Source: Acidobacteriota bacterium
GTDB lineage: Bacteria > Acidobacteriota > Terriglobia > Bryobacterales > Bryobacteraceae
Assembly (NCBI GenBank): GCA_017307505.1
Contig: JAFKEE010000037.1
Location: forward strand, 84,845-148,844
Length of the DNA stretch: 64,000 bases
Direction of reading: 5' to 3'
This document shows, one piece after another, positions 26,201 to 34,736 of the stretch. The translations under genes were made by a program, and so were the position numbers. How positions within the stretch are numbered: the stretch's first letter is position 1; each line of letters opens with the position of its first letter. The notes under the pieces were generated by a model, which was not told where the DNA came from, did no database searches, and saw only the letters and a program-made list of their open reading frames with translations.

Positions 26201-28211
26201 CAAGCCGTCCTCGCTCGCGACGTTGGTGAATAGTTCCAGGACCATCCGCTATGGCCTCGTCGGTGCCGCTGCCCTGATCCTCATTGCCAGCGTTGTCGCC
26301 ATTTTCAAGAAAGCCCAGCCGGAAGGACCCGTACTCGTCAAGGTCGAAGTCCGCACAACACCCCAGGGCGCGAAGATCTCCATCAGCGACCAGGATCGCG
26401 GGACCTCCAATCTCAAACTGGATCTGCCGCCGGGCGAGTACCGCGCTGCCGCCGAGTTGGAGGGCTTTCAGCCTACGTTCAGCACGTTTACCGTTCGTCC
26501 CGGTGCGCCCATCGTTGTCGACCTGACGCTCCAGCCGTGGAAGCCCGCCGTCCGCATCGTCAGCGAGGCGGAGGTAACTCAGGCCACCCTGTCGGGTCAG
26601 GCGATGAACCCCGGCGCCCCCGGCGAATACGCCGCTGATTCCCTGGGGGAAGGCGCCTACCAGTTGCGAATTGTATCCCCCAAGGGCGAAGTGAGCGCAG
26701 GAGTTCAGCTTTCGCCCCGCGCGGTTGCCACGCTTTCCGGTCCAATCCAGGTGAAGAATCTGGGGCTGATGCTCGTGAACCAATATCTTGACCGCGTGGT
26801 GATCTATTACAGCGATCCGGCCAGCAAGGTGAGTCTGGACGGCCAGCCCGCCCAGCCCGTACCTCTCGATGGTCTCTCCATCGCTGGCGTCAAACCCGGA
26901 GCCCACACCGTGAATGTGGAGGTCGGCACCACCACCCGCACGCTCACGTTCACCATGGCCCAAACCCCCATCGTGCAGGCGTTCGTCCTTGGCAGGGCGG
27001 AAGCCGACATGGGTACCATCCTGGTCAAGACCGGTGAAGATAACGTGGGCGTTACCGTCAATGGCTACCCGCATTATCTGAAGACCCGCCAGGGACAGGT
27101 CCGGCTGGTGAGCATCAAACCGGGCAACTACAAGATCGGAATCTCCAAGGACGGGTTTGAAGTGCCGCCTCCGCAGGACATAGAGGTGAAGAAAGGCGCG
27201 GAAACCGTCGTCGACTTCAAGATGAAGCAGATTGCCAAACTCGCCACGGTGAAAATCCAAGGCTCGCCTGGCGCTCAACTCTTCATCGACGGGCAGGCCG
27301 CCGGCTCCATGGCGCCCGATGGTACTTTCTCCGTGGACGTTTCTCCAGGCACTCACACCTTCGAACTGCACCGCGGAGCCGCAAAGTCCAAGCCCGTCAG
27401 CCGCGAATTCAAGCCCGGAGAAACCGCCCAGGTGGTAGTGGACCTCCCGGCCCAGCAGGCGAACGGTTCAGTTCGTTTCGAAATCACTCCGGCGGACGCC
27501 GCGCTCACTATCCGCCGCGCAAACGAACCCGAATCCCAGGCGAAGCCGGTCACCCAGAACCCGCTATCCCTACCCGAAGGCTCCTATATCGTCTTCGCCT
27601 CTTCGCCCAAGCACACCTCCTCGGTAGTAAACCTCAATGTCCAGAGTGGAGTGAGCCAAACGCTCACCCTCGCATTGCGCGGTTTGGATGATCGTCTGAC
27701 GAAGAAAGCGGAGACCCATGGCATCGGCGACTTCGACGATCCCAACGGTTGGTCCAACGAAGGCGAGTGGAATGTCCGGAAGGGCGGGAAATTTGTCACT
27801 TACCGGCTGCCTAACACGGCGGGTGTGTTCCAGTTCCAGATCCAGCAGCGCAAAGGCAAGCGTCTGCAATGGTTCCTGCACTATGCCGATGCCCGCAACC
27901 ACGTCCTGTTCCGGCTGGACAAAACCAGCTTCTCGCGGGTTCTGGTGGCCAATGGCAAATCGACCGACCAGGCGAGAGTCGAGCACCATCTGCGGGATAC
28001 CAACATCTTTGATGTGCGGATCACCGTCGATTCCGATCGAATCGTCCACGAATTGCGCAACGGCGACCGTTGGGTAGTTGTGGATTCCTACAGCGAGAAG
28101 GGAGTGGATCTGGCAGCGGGCAAGTTCGGCTTCTATGTCCCCGAGAGTCTCATCCCAGGGCACGATGAATACGGATTGAAGAAGTTTACGATGGTGACGA
28201 AACCGCGCTGA
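23259..28211 (+). CDS. Giant membrane-spanning Ser/Thr protein kinase with TPR, proline-rich and PEGA-like repeats
   Basis: A 1,650-residue kinase. The catalytic domain (10-270) has GRGGMG at 18-23, the ATP lysine K40, HRDLKPSN at 135-142, DFG at 155-157 and APE at 177-179, all consistent with activity. Residues about 285-860 form TPR-like helical repeats with basic coiled-coil stretches. Residues about 865-985 are proline-rich, with two related segments GHTVVPPPP and GHTIIPPPP. A single membrane helix lies at about 997-1018. The extracytoplasmic part has several PEGA-like beta repeats (about 1030-1475) and ends in a sandwich-like domain (about 1485-1650, starting GDFDDPNGW). It follows the T6SS operon and may play the role of PpkA, phosphorylating T6SS partners on envelope cues. 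That is inference; no FHA protein or PppA phosphatase is present here. Confidence 0.92.
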   Translation: MHPPESGRSRYELREVLGRGGMGVVYKAYDTLMHREVALKTILDVQSKAALDLFYREWGLQASITHPNIAEIYDIGEMQHEGAVRPYFVMPLLPGTTLSELIRTSSGRLTIDRALGMLVQVCRGLQAAHDRGLIHRDLKPSNVFVLEDDSVRIIDFGIAHVETSAQTSIRGTLAYMAPELLQMKPASVASDIFALGVLSYESLTRRRPFDGNTDAELSRALLYDSPAPISELVQGVPLNVSRAIHKAMAKQPWHRYASAREYGETLIKAQRGEHIDFFDSAKVLPRVERASRAFERGEYQVATEILNELECEGHIEQEILLLRRQVEQTQRQLTVRGFLDSARRFTEEEEFALALRKVQEALDLDPENTDAQALRNEVEKQRRAKKMEEWAALAKKHLENNAFAHARTALQSLLELRPNEPSALALLAEIQRKEQEFEKVRQEKSRLVASARDAWQRGEVTSALNNLEKWVNLDGQAPETDAERMLSLQSFYKQVRGEHEALKSSYDKARQLLSEGDHAGSLAICNQYLAKYPGHALFQALKFDVDERQRQNLSAYIAETDRRVDNEPDLDRRVAILEEALRQHPGESHFERALKLTRDKRDLVSSVASRARLHEDEGRFGEALDQWSVLRAIHPSFPGLEYEIDRVQKRRDAQARADARSAWIRQIDTHIEARDYAKAAASATQALAEFPGDPELIELRKMAGEKQSQIGLAISLLDQARAAATEGQADAALELLRKAYQADSGNQMIRSALVNTLALQAKTVAETDPGAADDLVGQILQIDPGHTIGLNLRALRSDKKKEEFIAWCTAQARKLQSAGDLDGAIVIVQEGLSKYPNDARLNQLYTTLDRNQGGSRKVPSPPPLPDSAATPPGPSHPPSVPQPPTWAPQMHTEAPTAQPPAAGPSSGHTVVPPPPGTPAPPPPSVKVPPPPPPLHGSAAPSSTPPTERPSGGHTIIPPPPAAPPTVPPSGLPSQAPPPPPAKPSSLATLVNSSRTIRYGLVGAAALILIASVVAIFKKAQPEGPVLVKVEVRTTPQGAKISISDQDRGTSNLKLDLPPGEYRAAAELEGFQPTFSTFTVRPGAPIVVDLTLQPWKPAVRIVSEAEVTQATLSGQAMNPGAPGEYAADSLGEGAYQLRIVSPKGEVSAGVQLSPRAVATLSGPIQVKNLGLMLVNQYLDRVVIYYSDPASKVSLDGQPAQPVPLDGLSIAGVKPGAHTVNVEVGTTTRTLTFTMAQTPIVQAFVLGRAEADMGTILVKTGEDNVGVTVNGYPHYLKTRQGQVRLVSIKPGNYKIGISKDGFEVPPPQDIEVKKGAETVVDFKMKQIAKLATVKIQGSPGAQLFIDGQAAGSMAPDGTFSVDVSPGTHTFELHRGAAKSKPVSREFKPGETAQVVVDLPAQQANGSVRFEITPADAALTIRRANEPESQAKPVTQNPLSLPEGSYIVFASSPKHTSSVVNLNVQSGVSQTLTLALRGLDDRLTKKAETHGIGDFDDPNGWSNEGEWNVRKGGKFVTYRLPNTAGVFQFQIQQRKGKRLQWFLHYADARNHVLFRLDKTSFSRVLVANGKSTDQARVEHHLRDTNIFDVRITVDSDRIVHELRNGDRWVVVDSYSEKGVDLAAGKFGFYVPESLIPGHDEYGLKKFTMVTKPR

Positions 28212-28219
28212 GTGTCAGC

Positions 28220-28546
28220 CTAATCGGTTCCGCACGAGGCCGGGAATATCAGGCACAACAGGCGGCGAGCCACGGGCAGTCGCTTGGCTTTCACCGCATG
28301 CCCGGCCATCTCGCTGTCCTGGATTTGTGCGCCGCTTTCCCTCATTCGGTTCAACAGTTTGCGGCCGGCATCATCCACTTCGGTCAGACCGGTAATATCC
28401 ACGACTAGTTCCTTCTTGCCCAGAATGGACTGCGCCGTCTGCCAGCTGCACTCCAGTTGGCGCGTGGACCGCTCGTCGAGAGGTCCTCTGAGCTGAAAAC
28501 GGAAACAGGCGCGTTCGTCGTGTTGGTAGATCGTCAACGCTTCCAT
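28220..28546 (-). CDS. STAS-domain (anti-sigma factor antagonist-like) protein
   Basis: A 108-residue protein with one STAS fold: an N-terminal FRFQLRGPLDERSTRQLE strand-loop, then ELVVDITGLTEVDDAGRKLL at about 45-64 and LNRMRESGAQIQ. In classical SpoIIAA-type proteins the phosphorylated Ser lies in the D-S-S/T-G-loop. Here the corresponding region is EVDDAGRKLL with no serine, so regulation by phosphorylation is doubtful. It is convergent with the kinase gene, with only 8 bp between the stop codons. Its partner anti-sigma factor is not visible in the window. Confidence 0.75.
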   Translation of the reverse strand: MEALTIYQHDERACFRFQLRGPLDERSTRQLECSWQTAQSILGKKELVVDITGLTEVDDAGRKLLNRMRESGAQIQDSEMAGHAVKAKRLPVARRLLCLIFPASCGTD

Positions 28547-28656
28547 GGTTCTTTAGATTTAGACGCGTTCACATGGGAGGACGTTGCAATTCCTCATCGG
28601 ATCCTTTTGACCTGCCTTCTCCATCAAGTCAGTGGGCTTTGGTGGGAGGAACGGCT

Positions 28657-30165
28657 CTATTCGATCGGACTCTCCAGCTCTTCGCTGGCGCTTGCCGTCA
28701 GCACAGGCTGTTCGCGGCGTTTCCAGTGGCTGATTCCCTGGTAGGCCAGATAGTAGAGATTCCCGCGAATGATGGCGTGGCGATTCTCGAGGACAAATCG
28801 CCGCAGAAGCCGCGCAGAGGGCCGAATCCGCTCCGGCGGAATCTGCGATGCGGCCGCGAGGTCTACTGTCGGCGTGCAGCTCTTGATCCGGACCACCGCC
28901 ATCCGCCCGTCAGTCGAGATCCGGCCATAGGGCTCGTCGGAGAAATCCGGCCGGTCGATCAGGTCGCTATCCTCCACGCACCCGGCGAAACTCAGATCCT
29001 CCACCACCTTGCGGCGCTCCTTGTCGATGAAAGGATCAATGCGGTGAGTGTAGGACATGCCCGCGGCCCGAACCTTGATTCCAGTGTCGTGCGTGGCCGC
29101 GGCCACCCAAACTTCGCGGCCTTCATACTGGTCGGGCTGCTTCCAGACTCGGATATGGTGCCGCTTGGCGATCGTATTCAGCGAGCGCTGAAAAACCAAG
29201 TCTGGCGGACGTCCCTGCAGTTGCAGCAGCGAGACCGGCGCCGTAGGGTACGCATCCTGGGTGGTCATGGCCCTGTAGCCGCGCAGAACCGTTTGCGGCG
29301 CCATGGTGTCGGCCGTGTACCAGCCTGATTTCTGGAAGGCTTGCTCCAGTTCTTCACGAGAACCAACAAACAACAGATTCGTAATGTCAGCCGTCTTGCC
29401 GCTGGTGCCGCGCGTGGTGAGCAGCGGCTGGGCCGCCGCCAGCGATACGAGCTCAGCCGGTGGTGCAGGCAGTAGGGATGGCGGAACCGCGGGTAGGGGC
29501 TGGAATCTGGTCCTCGTGGTCAAGACAAGGTCGGCTCCCGCCGGCAGGTGGATCTCCGGCTCAGGAAACCGCACCAGCAGCATCCGCAATCCTGCAATCG
29601 CCGGAGCCATGGCGGGGTGGAAGTTCGATTGAAGCCAGGTGAAGTGCGCTATGCCGGAAAATCCGATGGAGGCCCGGCCGAACATGGAAAGATCCGGGCG
29701 GCGCCACATGCCCAACAGCAACCCGGGCGGCCCGCTGGTCGCCAGAATGCCCTTGATGCGCCCGTTCTCCAGTACCTGCTCGCGCGCGTTATCCACCTCA
29801 GTCAATCGGGCGGAAAACGGCTGCTTCTCTCCGCCAGGTGGCTGCCACTGGAGGAATTCCAGTTGCATGGAGGCCCGCTCATGGATGAAGCCCCGTCCGA
29901 CTTTCGTTGTCTTTGCGACTCGCCCGTAAACGATGCTGTTGCGGGGCATCAGCATCCGGCCGTCCTGCTCCACCGGAGCGACAACAATCGCCTGGAACTC
30001 ATCACCTGGCTTGGAGGAATAGGTAGAGAGCGGCGACAGCAGCCGGACTGTGACCACGGTCCCTGAACTTGTCGGAAGAGTATTGAATGCGCGTGCGTTT
30101 GCTAGTTCCGGTGCCAACAGCAAAACCCAAACGCAAACAGCGGCGGCCCTGCAGGCCAGAACCAT
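28657..30165 (-). CDS. Exported protein with LssY C-terminal-like domain
   Basis: A 502-residue protein. ATG 30165 gives a clean signal peptide (a hydrophobic core from about 7 to 19, ending ANA) and leaves 7 bp after the upstream PAP2 gene; the longer frame would overlap that gene. Residues about 25-130 look like a beta-rich domain (TVVTVRLLSPLSTYSSKPGD). Residues about 260-430 resemble the LssY_C domain, with NLLFVGSREELEQAFQKSGW, LQLQGRPPDLVFQRSL and THRIDPFIDKERRKV. LssY_C is often found fused to, or next to, PAP2 or DedA membrane proteins, as here. Its biochemical role is not established. It probably acts in the periplasm with the PAP2 enzyme. Confidence 0.75.
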   Translation of the reverse strand: MVLACRAAAVCVWVLLLAPELANARAFNTLPTSSGTVVTVRLLSPLSTYSSKPGDEFQAIVVAPVEQDGRMLMPRNSIVYGRVAKTTKVGRGFIHERASMQLEFLQWQPPGGEKQPFSARLTEVDNAREQVLENGRIKGILATSGPPGLLLGMWRRPDLSMFGRASIGFSGIAHFTWLQSNFHPAMAPAIAGLRMLLVRFPEPEIHLPAGADLVLTTRTRFQPLPAVPPSLLPAPPAELVSLAAAQPLLTTRGTSGKTADITNLLFVGSREELEQAFQKSGWYTADTMAPQTVLRGYRAMTTQDAYPTAPVSLLQLQGRPPDLVFQRSLNTIAKRHHIRVWKQPDQYEGREVWVAAATHDTGIKVRAAGMSYTHRIDPFIDKERRKVVEDLSFAGCVEDSDLIDRPDFSDEPYGRISTDGRMAVVRIKSCTPTVDLAAASQIPPERIRPSARLLRRFVLENRHAIIRGNLYYLAYQGISHWKRREQPVLTASASEELESPIE

Positions 30166-30172
30166 GAGAAAG

Positions 30173-31102
30173 CTAACCACGGCTGATTCTCCGGCTGATT
30201 CCGATTGCCACAAAACTCACAAGGATACTCGCGGCGCCGTCCACTGCATAGTGATAGCGCCCATAGACCGTTGCAGTGGTGATCAGCACCGCCATGGCCA
30301 GCAGCAACCGGCCGACCCACGGTTTCTCCGGCAGTGCGTACCGCATGCTCAGGGCACAGGAAAAGGCCGTAGCCACGTGGCCGCTGGGAAACACGCCTGT
30401 ATGGATGTCCCCCCACGACAGGACCCACAGATTGAAGCGCCTGAAGACCGTGTCCACCGACGGCAGGTCCAGTTGCGGAAATTCAATGCGCGGCGATGCC
30501 GACGGGAAGACCGGCAACAGCGCATACACCAGCAGTGTGCTCAGAAGGTAGGGGAAGAGGAACTCATCCACCCTGCGGCGGCGCCGGTACAGGTACAGCG
30601 CGGCGATCGAGAGCGGCGGAATGGAATACAGCAGTGAGTAGGCGAGTTCCAGAATCGACGGAACCAGGCGGCCCTGGCTCTCGATCGCGCTCCGCAGCGA
30701 CCAGTTGTGCAGCAGGACCCGATCCCACTGGAGCCAGGTTGTCTCCAGCCCGATCAACGTGTGCGGCGCGGTGAACCAGCCCATTTGCCAGTACGCCAGC
30801 AGAACCAGCGGCGCCGGCGCCCAGTCACGTGCGATGTCCAGAGACTTCCGTCCGCTCGCGGAGGCGGCGCAACCCAATGCCCAAACGGCCACGGGCGCTC
30901 CATAGGAAACGAATCGCTGGGATGGCGTCAGTTCAAACCGGAAGGCCAGTACGGCGGTGTATAGGAAGAAGAGAACCAGCAGCCATTCGCTGGGACGAAT
31001 GGACGCAAGCGAGTCGCCCCAAATCGCTGGGGCGGCATTAGCCGTGCCCGTTTCTGTGAGACTGCGCTGGCCAGTCCCGTTCATCCCAATTTCTGGTTGC
31101 AT
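30173..31102 (-). CDS. PAP2-family membrane phosphatase/phosphotransferase
   Basis: A 309-residue membrane protein with about six hydrophobic helices. The PAP2 motifs are PSGHVATAFS near 219-228 and GRYHYAVD near 262-269, which supply the catalytic histidines and the aspartate. The loop PSASPRIEFPQLDLP before them fits the PAP2_3 (inositolphosphotransferase-like) branch more than undecaprenyl-diphosphatase. Substrates are likely lipid phosphates at the outer face of the inner membrane. It lies directly upstream of the LssY_C-domain gene and probably forms an operon with it. Confidence 0.82.
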   Translation of the reverse strand: MQPEIGMNGTGQRSLTETGTANAAPAIWGDSLASIRPSEWLLVLFFLYTAVLAFRFELTPSQRFVSYGAPVAVWALGCAASASGRKSLDIARDWAPAPLVLLAYWQMGWFTAPHTLIGLETTWLQWDRVLLHNWSLRSAIESQGRLVPSILELAYSLLYSIPPLSIAALYLYRRRRRVDEFLFPYLLSTLLVYALLPVFPSASPRIEFPQLDLPSVDTVFRRFNLWVLSWGDIHTGVFPSGHVATAFSCALSMRYALPEKPWVGRLLLAMAVLITTATVYGRYHYAVDGAASILVSFVAIGISRRISRG

Positions 31103-31443
31103 CGCCAGACTGCTTGGCTCTTGCCCTTGCCCTACATCCCCTACCCCGTTACGTGGAAGAGGAATGGACTATTCACGGTACTCTATCAGAGCGCATGCCC
31201 CAATGGGGTAGTTTTTCGCTCACCTTAGTCAAATTTAACGATGCCTGGCTCTGGCTGGTACTCCCACTGAACGCTGTTCTTTATGCCTGTTTGCAGGGGT
31301 GGACCCGTCGATTGATGGGTTCGCTTGGACGCCCCGGACCCGCCGTTTTCGACGTTCCTCACCTCGATTGCTGTATTGTTGGAGTAAGGCCGTGCGCCTC
31401 CAATTCGAGACACGCGTTGCCCTCCCCGAATTGAGCTCATTGC
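31103..31443. other. Divergent 341-bp intergenic region (PAP2 / LacI regulator)
   Basis: No gene is supported here. A 107-codon open frame on the + strand (31114-31434) lacks a ribosome binding site and has unconvincing composition. A short CCCC-AAT-GGGG hairpin followed by a T-run lies at 31198-31216 and could be a weak + strand terminator. Promoters for the two divergent genes must be here, but I could not identify a clear operator palindrome for the LacI protein. Confidence 0.4.
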
Positions 31444-32472
31444 ATGCCGAGAAACCTTGAAGAAGTTGCCAAACTGGCAGGGGTCTCCACCTCCACCGTA
31501 TCCCGCGTACTGAACAACGTCAGTGTGGTGAAAACATCCACGCGCACACGTGTGCTGAAGGCGGTGGCCCAGCTCAATTACCACCCGAATCTCCACGCAC
31601 GAACCCTGGCGGGCGGCAAGAGCCGAACCATCGGCATGATCGCCTCCAACATGGAGAACCCCTTCTTCTTCGATGTGTTCAAGGCGCTCGAAGCGCAGGC
31701 GCAGGCCGGCGGGTACGAAGTGGTGGTGGCTAATACCGATTACGACCCCGAGCACCTCGTCAGCAGCATCCGGCTCATGATCGGCCGGCGCGTGGCCGGC
31801 CTCGCCGTCGTTGTTTCCGAGATGGATCAGGAACTCATCCAGGAGTTGGCGCAATCGCAGATTCCCTGTGTCTTTTATGACGTCGGTTCGGCCCGCCGCA
31901 ATATCACGAACATTCGCGTGGACTACCGCAAGGGTGTGGAAAGAATCGTCGAGTACCTCTACGACCTCGGGCATCGCCGGCTTGCTTTCATCGGCCACCA
32001 CTCCGGGCTGGGACCCACCAGCGAGCGCGAAAAGGCATTCGTCGCCTCGGTGTCCCGCCATGGCAACGACGTAGAATGGCGTACGGTTGTGGACCGTGAC
32101 GGTCTGGATGGCGGCCGCAATGCGACACGGGAGCTTCTGGATGGCGGTTTTCAGCCCAGCGCCATCATCTGTGTGAACGATTTCATGGCCGTGGGCGTAC
32201 TGCGCGAATTGCGCGAGCGCGGCCTTTCCGTGCCCGGCGATGTCTCCGTCACCGGTTTTGACAACATCAAGCTCTCTGAATACAGCGCTCCGCCGCTCAC
32301 CACCGCTCACATTCCCCGCGCGAGAATCGGAGAACTGGCGTTCACCGCCCTCATTCAAAATGACGAAGCAGTCATGCCGGCCGGGCGCGAAGTAGTGATT
32401 GAGCCGGAACTCGTGCTGCGCGGCTCCACGGGGCCCGCCGGACGCGGCGCGGCCAAGCGAAAAGTCTCCTGA
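31444..32472 (+). CDS. LacI/GalR-family transcriptional regulator
   Basis: A 342-residue repressor-type protein. The N-terminal helix-turn-helix is typical (NLEEVAKLAGVSTSTVSRVL at 4-23), followed by the hinge helix with YHPNLHARTLAGGKSRTIG near 47-65 and a periplasmic-binding-protein-like effector domain (60-330) with ENPFFFDVFKALE near 74 and ICVNDFMAVGVLRELRERG near 239-257. The family usually senses sugars. No sugar transport or catabolic gene is adjacent, so its target is unknown and may be distant or its own promoter. Confidence 0.9.
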   Translation: MPRNLEEVAKLAGVSTSTVSRVLNNVSVVKTSTRTRVLKAVAQLNYHPNLHARTLAGGKSRTIGMIASNMENPFFFDVFKALEAQAQAGGYEVVVANTDYDPEHLVSSIRLMIGRRVAGLAVVVSEMDQELIQELAQSQIPCVFYDVGSARRNITNIRVDYRKGVERIVEYLYDLGHRRLAFIGHHSGLGPTSEREKAFVASVSRHGNDVEWRTVVDRDGLDGGRNATRELLDGGFQPSAIICVNDFMAVGVLRELRERGLSVPGDVSVTGFDNIKLSEYSAPPLTTAHIPRARIGELAFTALIQNDEAVMPAGREVVIEPELVLRGSTGPAGRGAAKRKVS

Positions 32473-32494
32473 CCGGAGCTTCCCGTAACTGCCG

Positions 32495-33805
32495 TTAGAT
32501 ACTGGCCTTCAGGATTCGCAGGCTGCGCAGGGCCTCGCGGGCGACGGCCGGGTCTTCGTCCTTCGTCAGAGCTTCCAGGGTGGGCACTACATCTGCCGAT
32601 CGGGTGGAGGAAAGAGCCTGCGCGATCCCGGTCTTCTCGTCCGGCGTCGAATTCGCTTGGATCGCACCGATAATGGCCTTCCGGGCTCCTGGCTGCTTCA
32701 AGGCGAGTTCGCTCAGAAACGGCAGAGCGACGTTGCGCCATGCCCGCTGATTCAGGTTGTTGATCAGGAAGCCCAGCGGATTCAGGCTGCTCGTATCCGT
32801 ATCGCCCAGCATGGCCAGGGCGAAAGCCTCAGAGAGCCGGGGCGCGGTCTTCTTCTCTCCGGACCAGGCCTTTTCCAAAGCTGGCCGGTCCTCGGGCGTG
32901 GCCAACCGGCCCAGTCCTTCCGCCGCCCCCCCGCGTACATCGTCGTCCTTGTCGCCAAGCAATTCCATGAAGAGACCGTGGTTCGCTGGTTCAGGAATCT
33001 GTGCCAGGGCGACGACTGCCGCGCGCCGGACCTTCTTGCTCTTCGTGTTGTCAAGAACTCGCTTCAGCTCCGGAATCGCTTCGCGTGGCCCCAGAATTCC
33101 AGCCGTTTCAATGGCCGCAAGTTGGACTTTCTCGTCCAGATCCCTCACCAGGAACACTACGTTGGGTCCCGCGGACCGGTCACGAATCTTCTGAATGGCG
33201 ACCAGTGACTCGTACATCAGCCGGCTGTCCTTTGACCGCAGGGCGCCCGTCAGTGCCGGCAGACCCGCTTTGGCTCGCAGGATGCCCAGTGCGCGCGCGG
33301 CATTGGCGCGCGAGTCCATCGACGATCCGCCCGACACCAGCTTCGAAAGCGCGTCGGTGATCTCCGTCCGGATGGGCGTGTCCGGGTCGATCGCGTCGTC
33401 GTTGCCGTCCACCCACTTGCCCGCTACCATGTCCCCGGCGCGGCGCAGCGTGGCGGAAATGCCGTGCGCCACATAGCCGGGCAGGTAGAAATTGACGAGC
33501 CCATCCGTGGCACGAATCTGCACTTCCGGGTCATTGTCTCCGCACGCATCTGTCAGCGGCTCCAGGCTGCGTTGCGTCCCGATCTCCACCACCGCCTTTA
33601 CCGCCTCACGGCGGACCTCAACGTCAATGTCCTTGAAGTACGGTGTGATCTTCGGGATAGCCGTCGAGCCCTGCTTCGCGTAGTCTCGAAGACCCTTGAT
33701 CTTGAGCTTGTTCGTGTCCTTGTCCTGCCACCCGAACGAAGGGGCGCAGAGCATAACCAGCCCGGCGCCAAGCAGTTTCACGGACGAACTGACCGGCAAT
33801 TTCAT
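32495..33805 (-). CDS. Exported HEAT-repeat protein
   Basis: A 436-residue protein with an N-terminal signal sequence (hydrophobic core about 10-22, MLCAPSFG) followed by tandem HEAT repeats over the rest of the chain. The helical-pair pattern is clear in segments such as DIDVEVRREAVKAVVEIGTQ (about 59-78), DEKVQLAAIETAGILGP (about 227-243) and DPAVAREALRSLRIL near the C-terminus. Such proteins are scaffolds for protein contacts, probably in the periplasm here. It is 14 bp downstream of the MqnD-like gene and probably co-transcribed with it. Confidence 0.82.
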   Translation of the reverse strand: MKLPVSSSVKLLGAGLVMLCAPSFGWQDKDTNKLKIKGLRDYAKQGSTAIPKITPYFKDIDVEVRREAVKAVVEIGTQRSLEPLTDACGDNDPEVQIRATDGLVNFYLPGYVAHGISATLRRAGDMVAGKWVDGNDDAIDPDTPIRTEITDALSKLVSGGSSMDSRANAARALGILRAKAGLPALTGALRSKDSRLMYESLVAIQKIRDRSAGPNVVFLVRDLDEKVQLAAIETAGILGPREAIPELKRVLDNTKSKKVRRAAVVALAQIPEPANHGLFMELLGDKDDDVRGGAAEGLGRLATPEDRPALEKAWSGEKKTAPRLSEAFALAMLGDTDTSSLNPLGFLINNLNQRAWRNVALPFLSELALKQPGARKAIIGAIQANSTPDEKTGIAQALSSTRSADVVPTLEALTKDEDPAVAREALRSLRILKASI

Positions 33806-33819
33806 GGCAAATAGAACAA

Positions 33820-34665
33820 CTAGCGAACGAACTCAACCTGGACCCGGTTGGGAATCAATCCCGCCTCGAATCCAAGGTCCAGCAGCTTCTGGGCTGCCTT
33901 GGGGATAACCTCGCCAGCGTCGACCGTGTAATGGTTGACGTACATTCCGACAAACTTCTCGGCCAGCGCCGGCTCCATGTCACGGGCAAACTGCATGGCG
34001 TAGTTCAACGACTCTTCGTGATTGTCCAGCGCGTACGTGATGCTGTCCCGCATCAGCCGGCTGCACTCCGTGCGGACGTCCTCGGGCAGTTTGCGGAGCA
34101 GGGCATTGGCGCCCAGCGGCAGCGGCAGGCCGTACGCCGCTTTGAACCACTTGCCCAGGTCGGTGATATTGTGGAACCCACCCTTGGAGTAGGTCAGCTG
34201 CGCTTCGTGGATCACCAGCGCGACATCCACCGTCCGTTCCCGCAGCGCATCCAGCACCTTATCGAACGGGACCACGACCGCCTCAAAATCGGGCTCCATG
34301 ATCTTCAGCGTCAAATAGGCGGTGGTCAGCTTGCCGGGGATCGCGATCCGCTTGCCCTTCAGCTCATCGATGCTCATCGGAGCGTTCGAGACGAGCATCG
34401 GTCCGTAGCCATCCCCGATGGAGGAGCCGCTCGCCAGCAACATGTACTTATCGGCGACGTACGGATAGGCGTGATAAGAGATCGCCGTCAGGTCGTACAC
34501 CCCCTCCATCGCCTTCCGGTTGAGCGACTCAATATCTTCCAGCACATGGCGGAACTGAACGAGGCGCGAGCGGATTTTGCGCGTTGCCAGCGCGTAGAAC
34601 ATGAACGCGTCGTCAGAGTCCGGGCTGTGCGCGCAAACGATTTCCAGCGGAGAAGAAGGCTGCAT
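33820..34665 (-). CDS. MqnD-like protein (COG2107; possible 1,4-dihydroxy-6-naphthoate synthase)
   Basis: A 281-residue protein of the periplasmic-binding-protein-like MqnA/MqnD superfamily. Family segments seen are AHSPDSDDAFMFYALATRKI near 12-31, LTAISYHAYPYVADKYMLL near 60-78, and KGKRIAIPGKLTTAYLTLKI near 103-122, then DVALVIHEAQLTY near 150, where a conserved His lies in the active-site position. MqnD acts in the futalosine route to menaquinone. No other mqn gene is in the window, so an alternative binding-protein role cannot be excluded. ATG 34665 is chosen because the longer GTG start lacks family counterparts. An AT-rich TATATT at 34687-34682 may be its -10 element. Confidence 0.75.
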   Translation of the reverse strand: MQPSSPLEIVCAHSPDSDDAFMFYALATRKIRSRLVQFRHVLEDIESLNRKAMEGVYDLTAISYHAYPYVADKYMLLASGSSIGDGYGPMLVSNAPMSIDELKGKRIAIPGKLTTAYLTLKIMEPDFEAVVVPFDKVLDALRERTVDVALVIHEAQLTYSKGGFHNITDLGKWFKAAYGLPLPLGANALLRKLPEDVRTECSRLMRDSITYALDNHEESLNYAMQFARDMEPALAEKFVGMYVNHYTVDAGEVIPKAAQKLLDLGFEAGLIPNRVQVEFVR

Positions 34666-34736
34666 AGAGGGAGAAACCTTAAATATACCAGACGAGGCCC
34701 CCCGGGCAGTTCTCACTCAGACCAAAACATCAGCAA

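Noticed and set aside
31114..31434. 107-codon + strand open frame between PAP2 and LacI genes
   Set aside because: There is no ribosome binding site, no recognisable domain and a composition unlike its neighbours. It cannot be excluded but is not supported.
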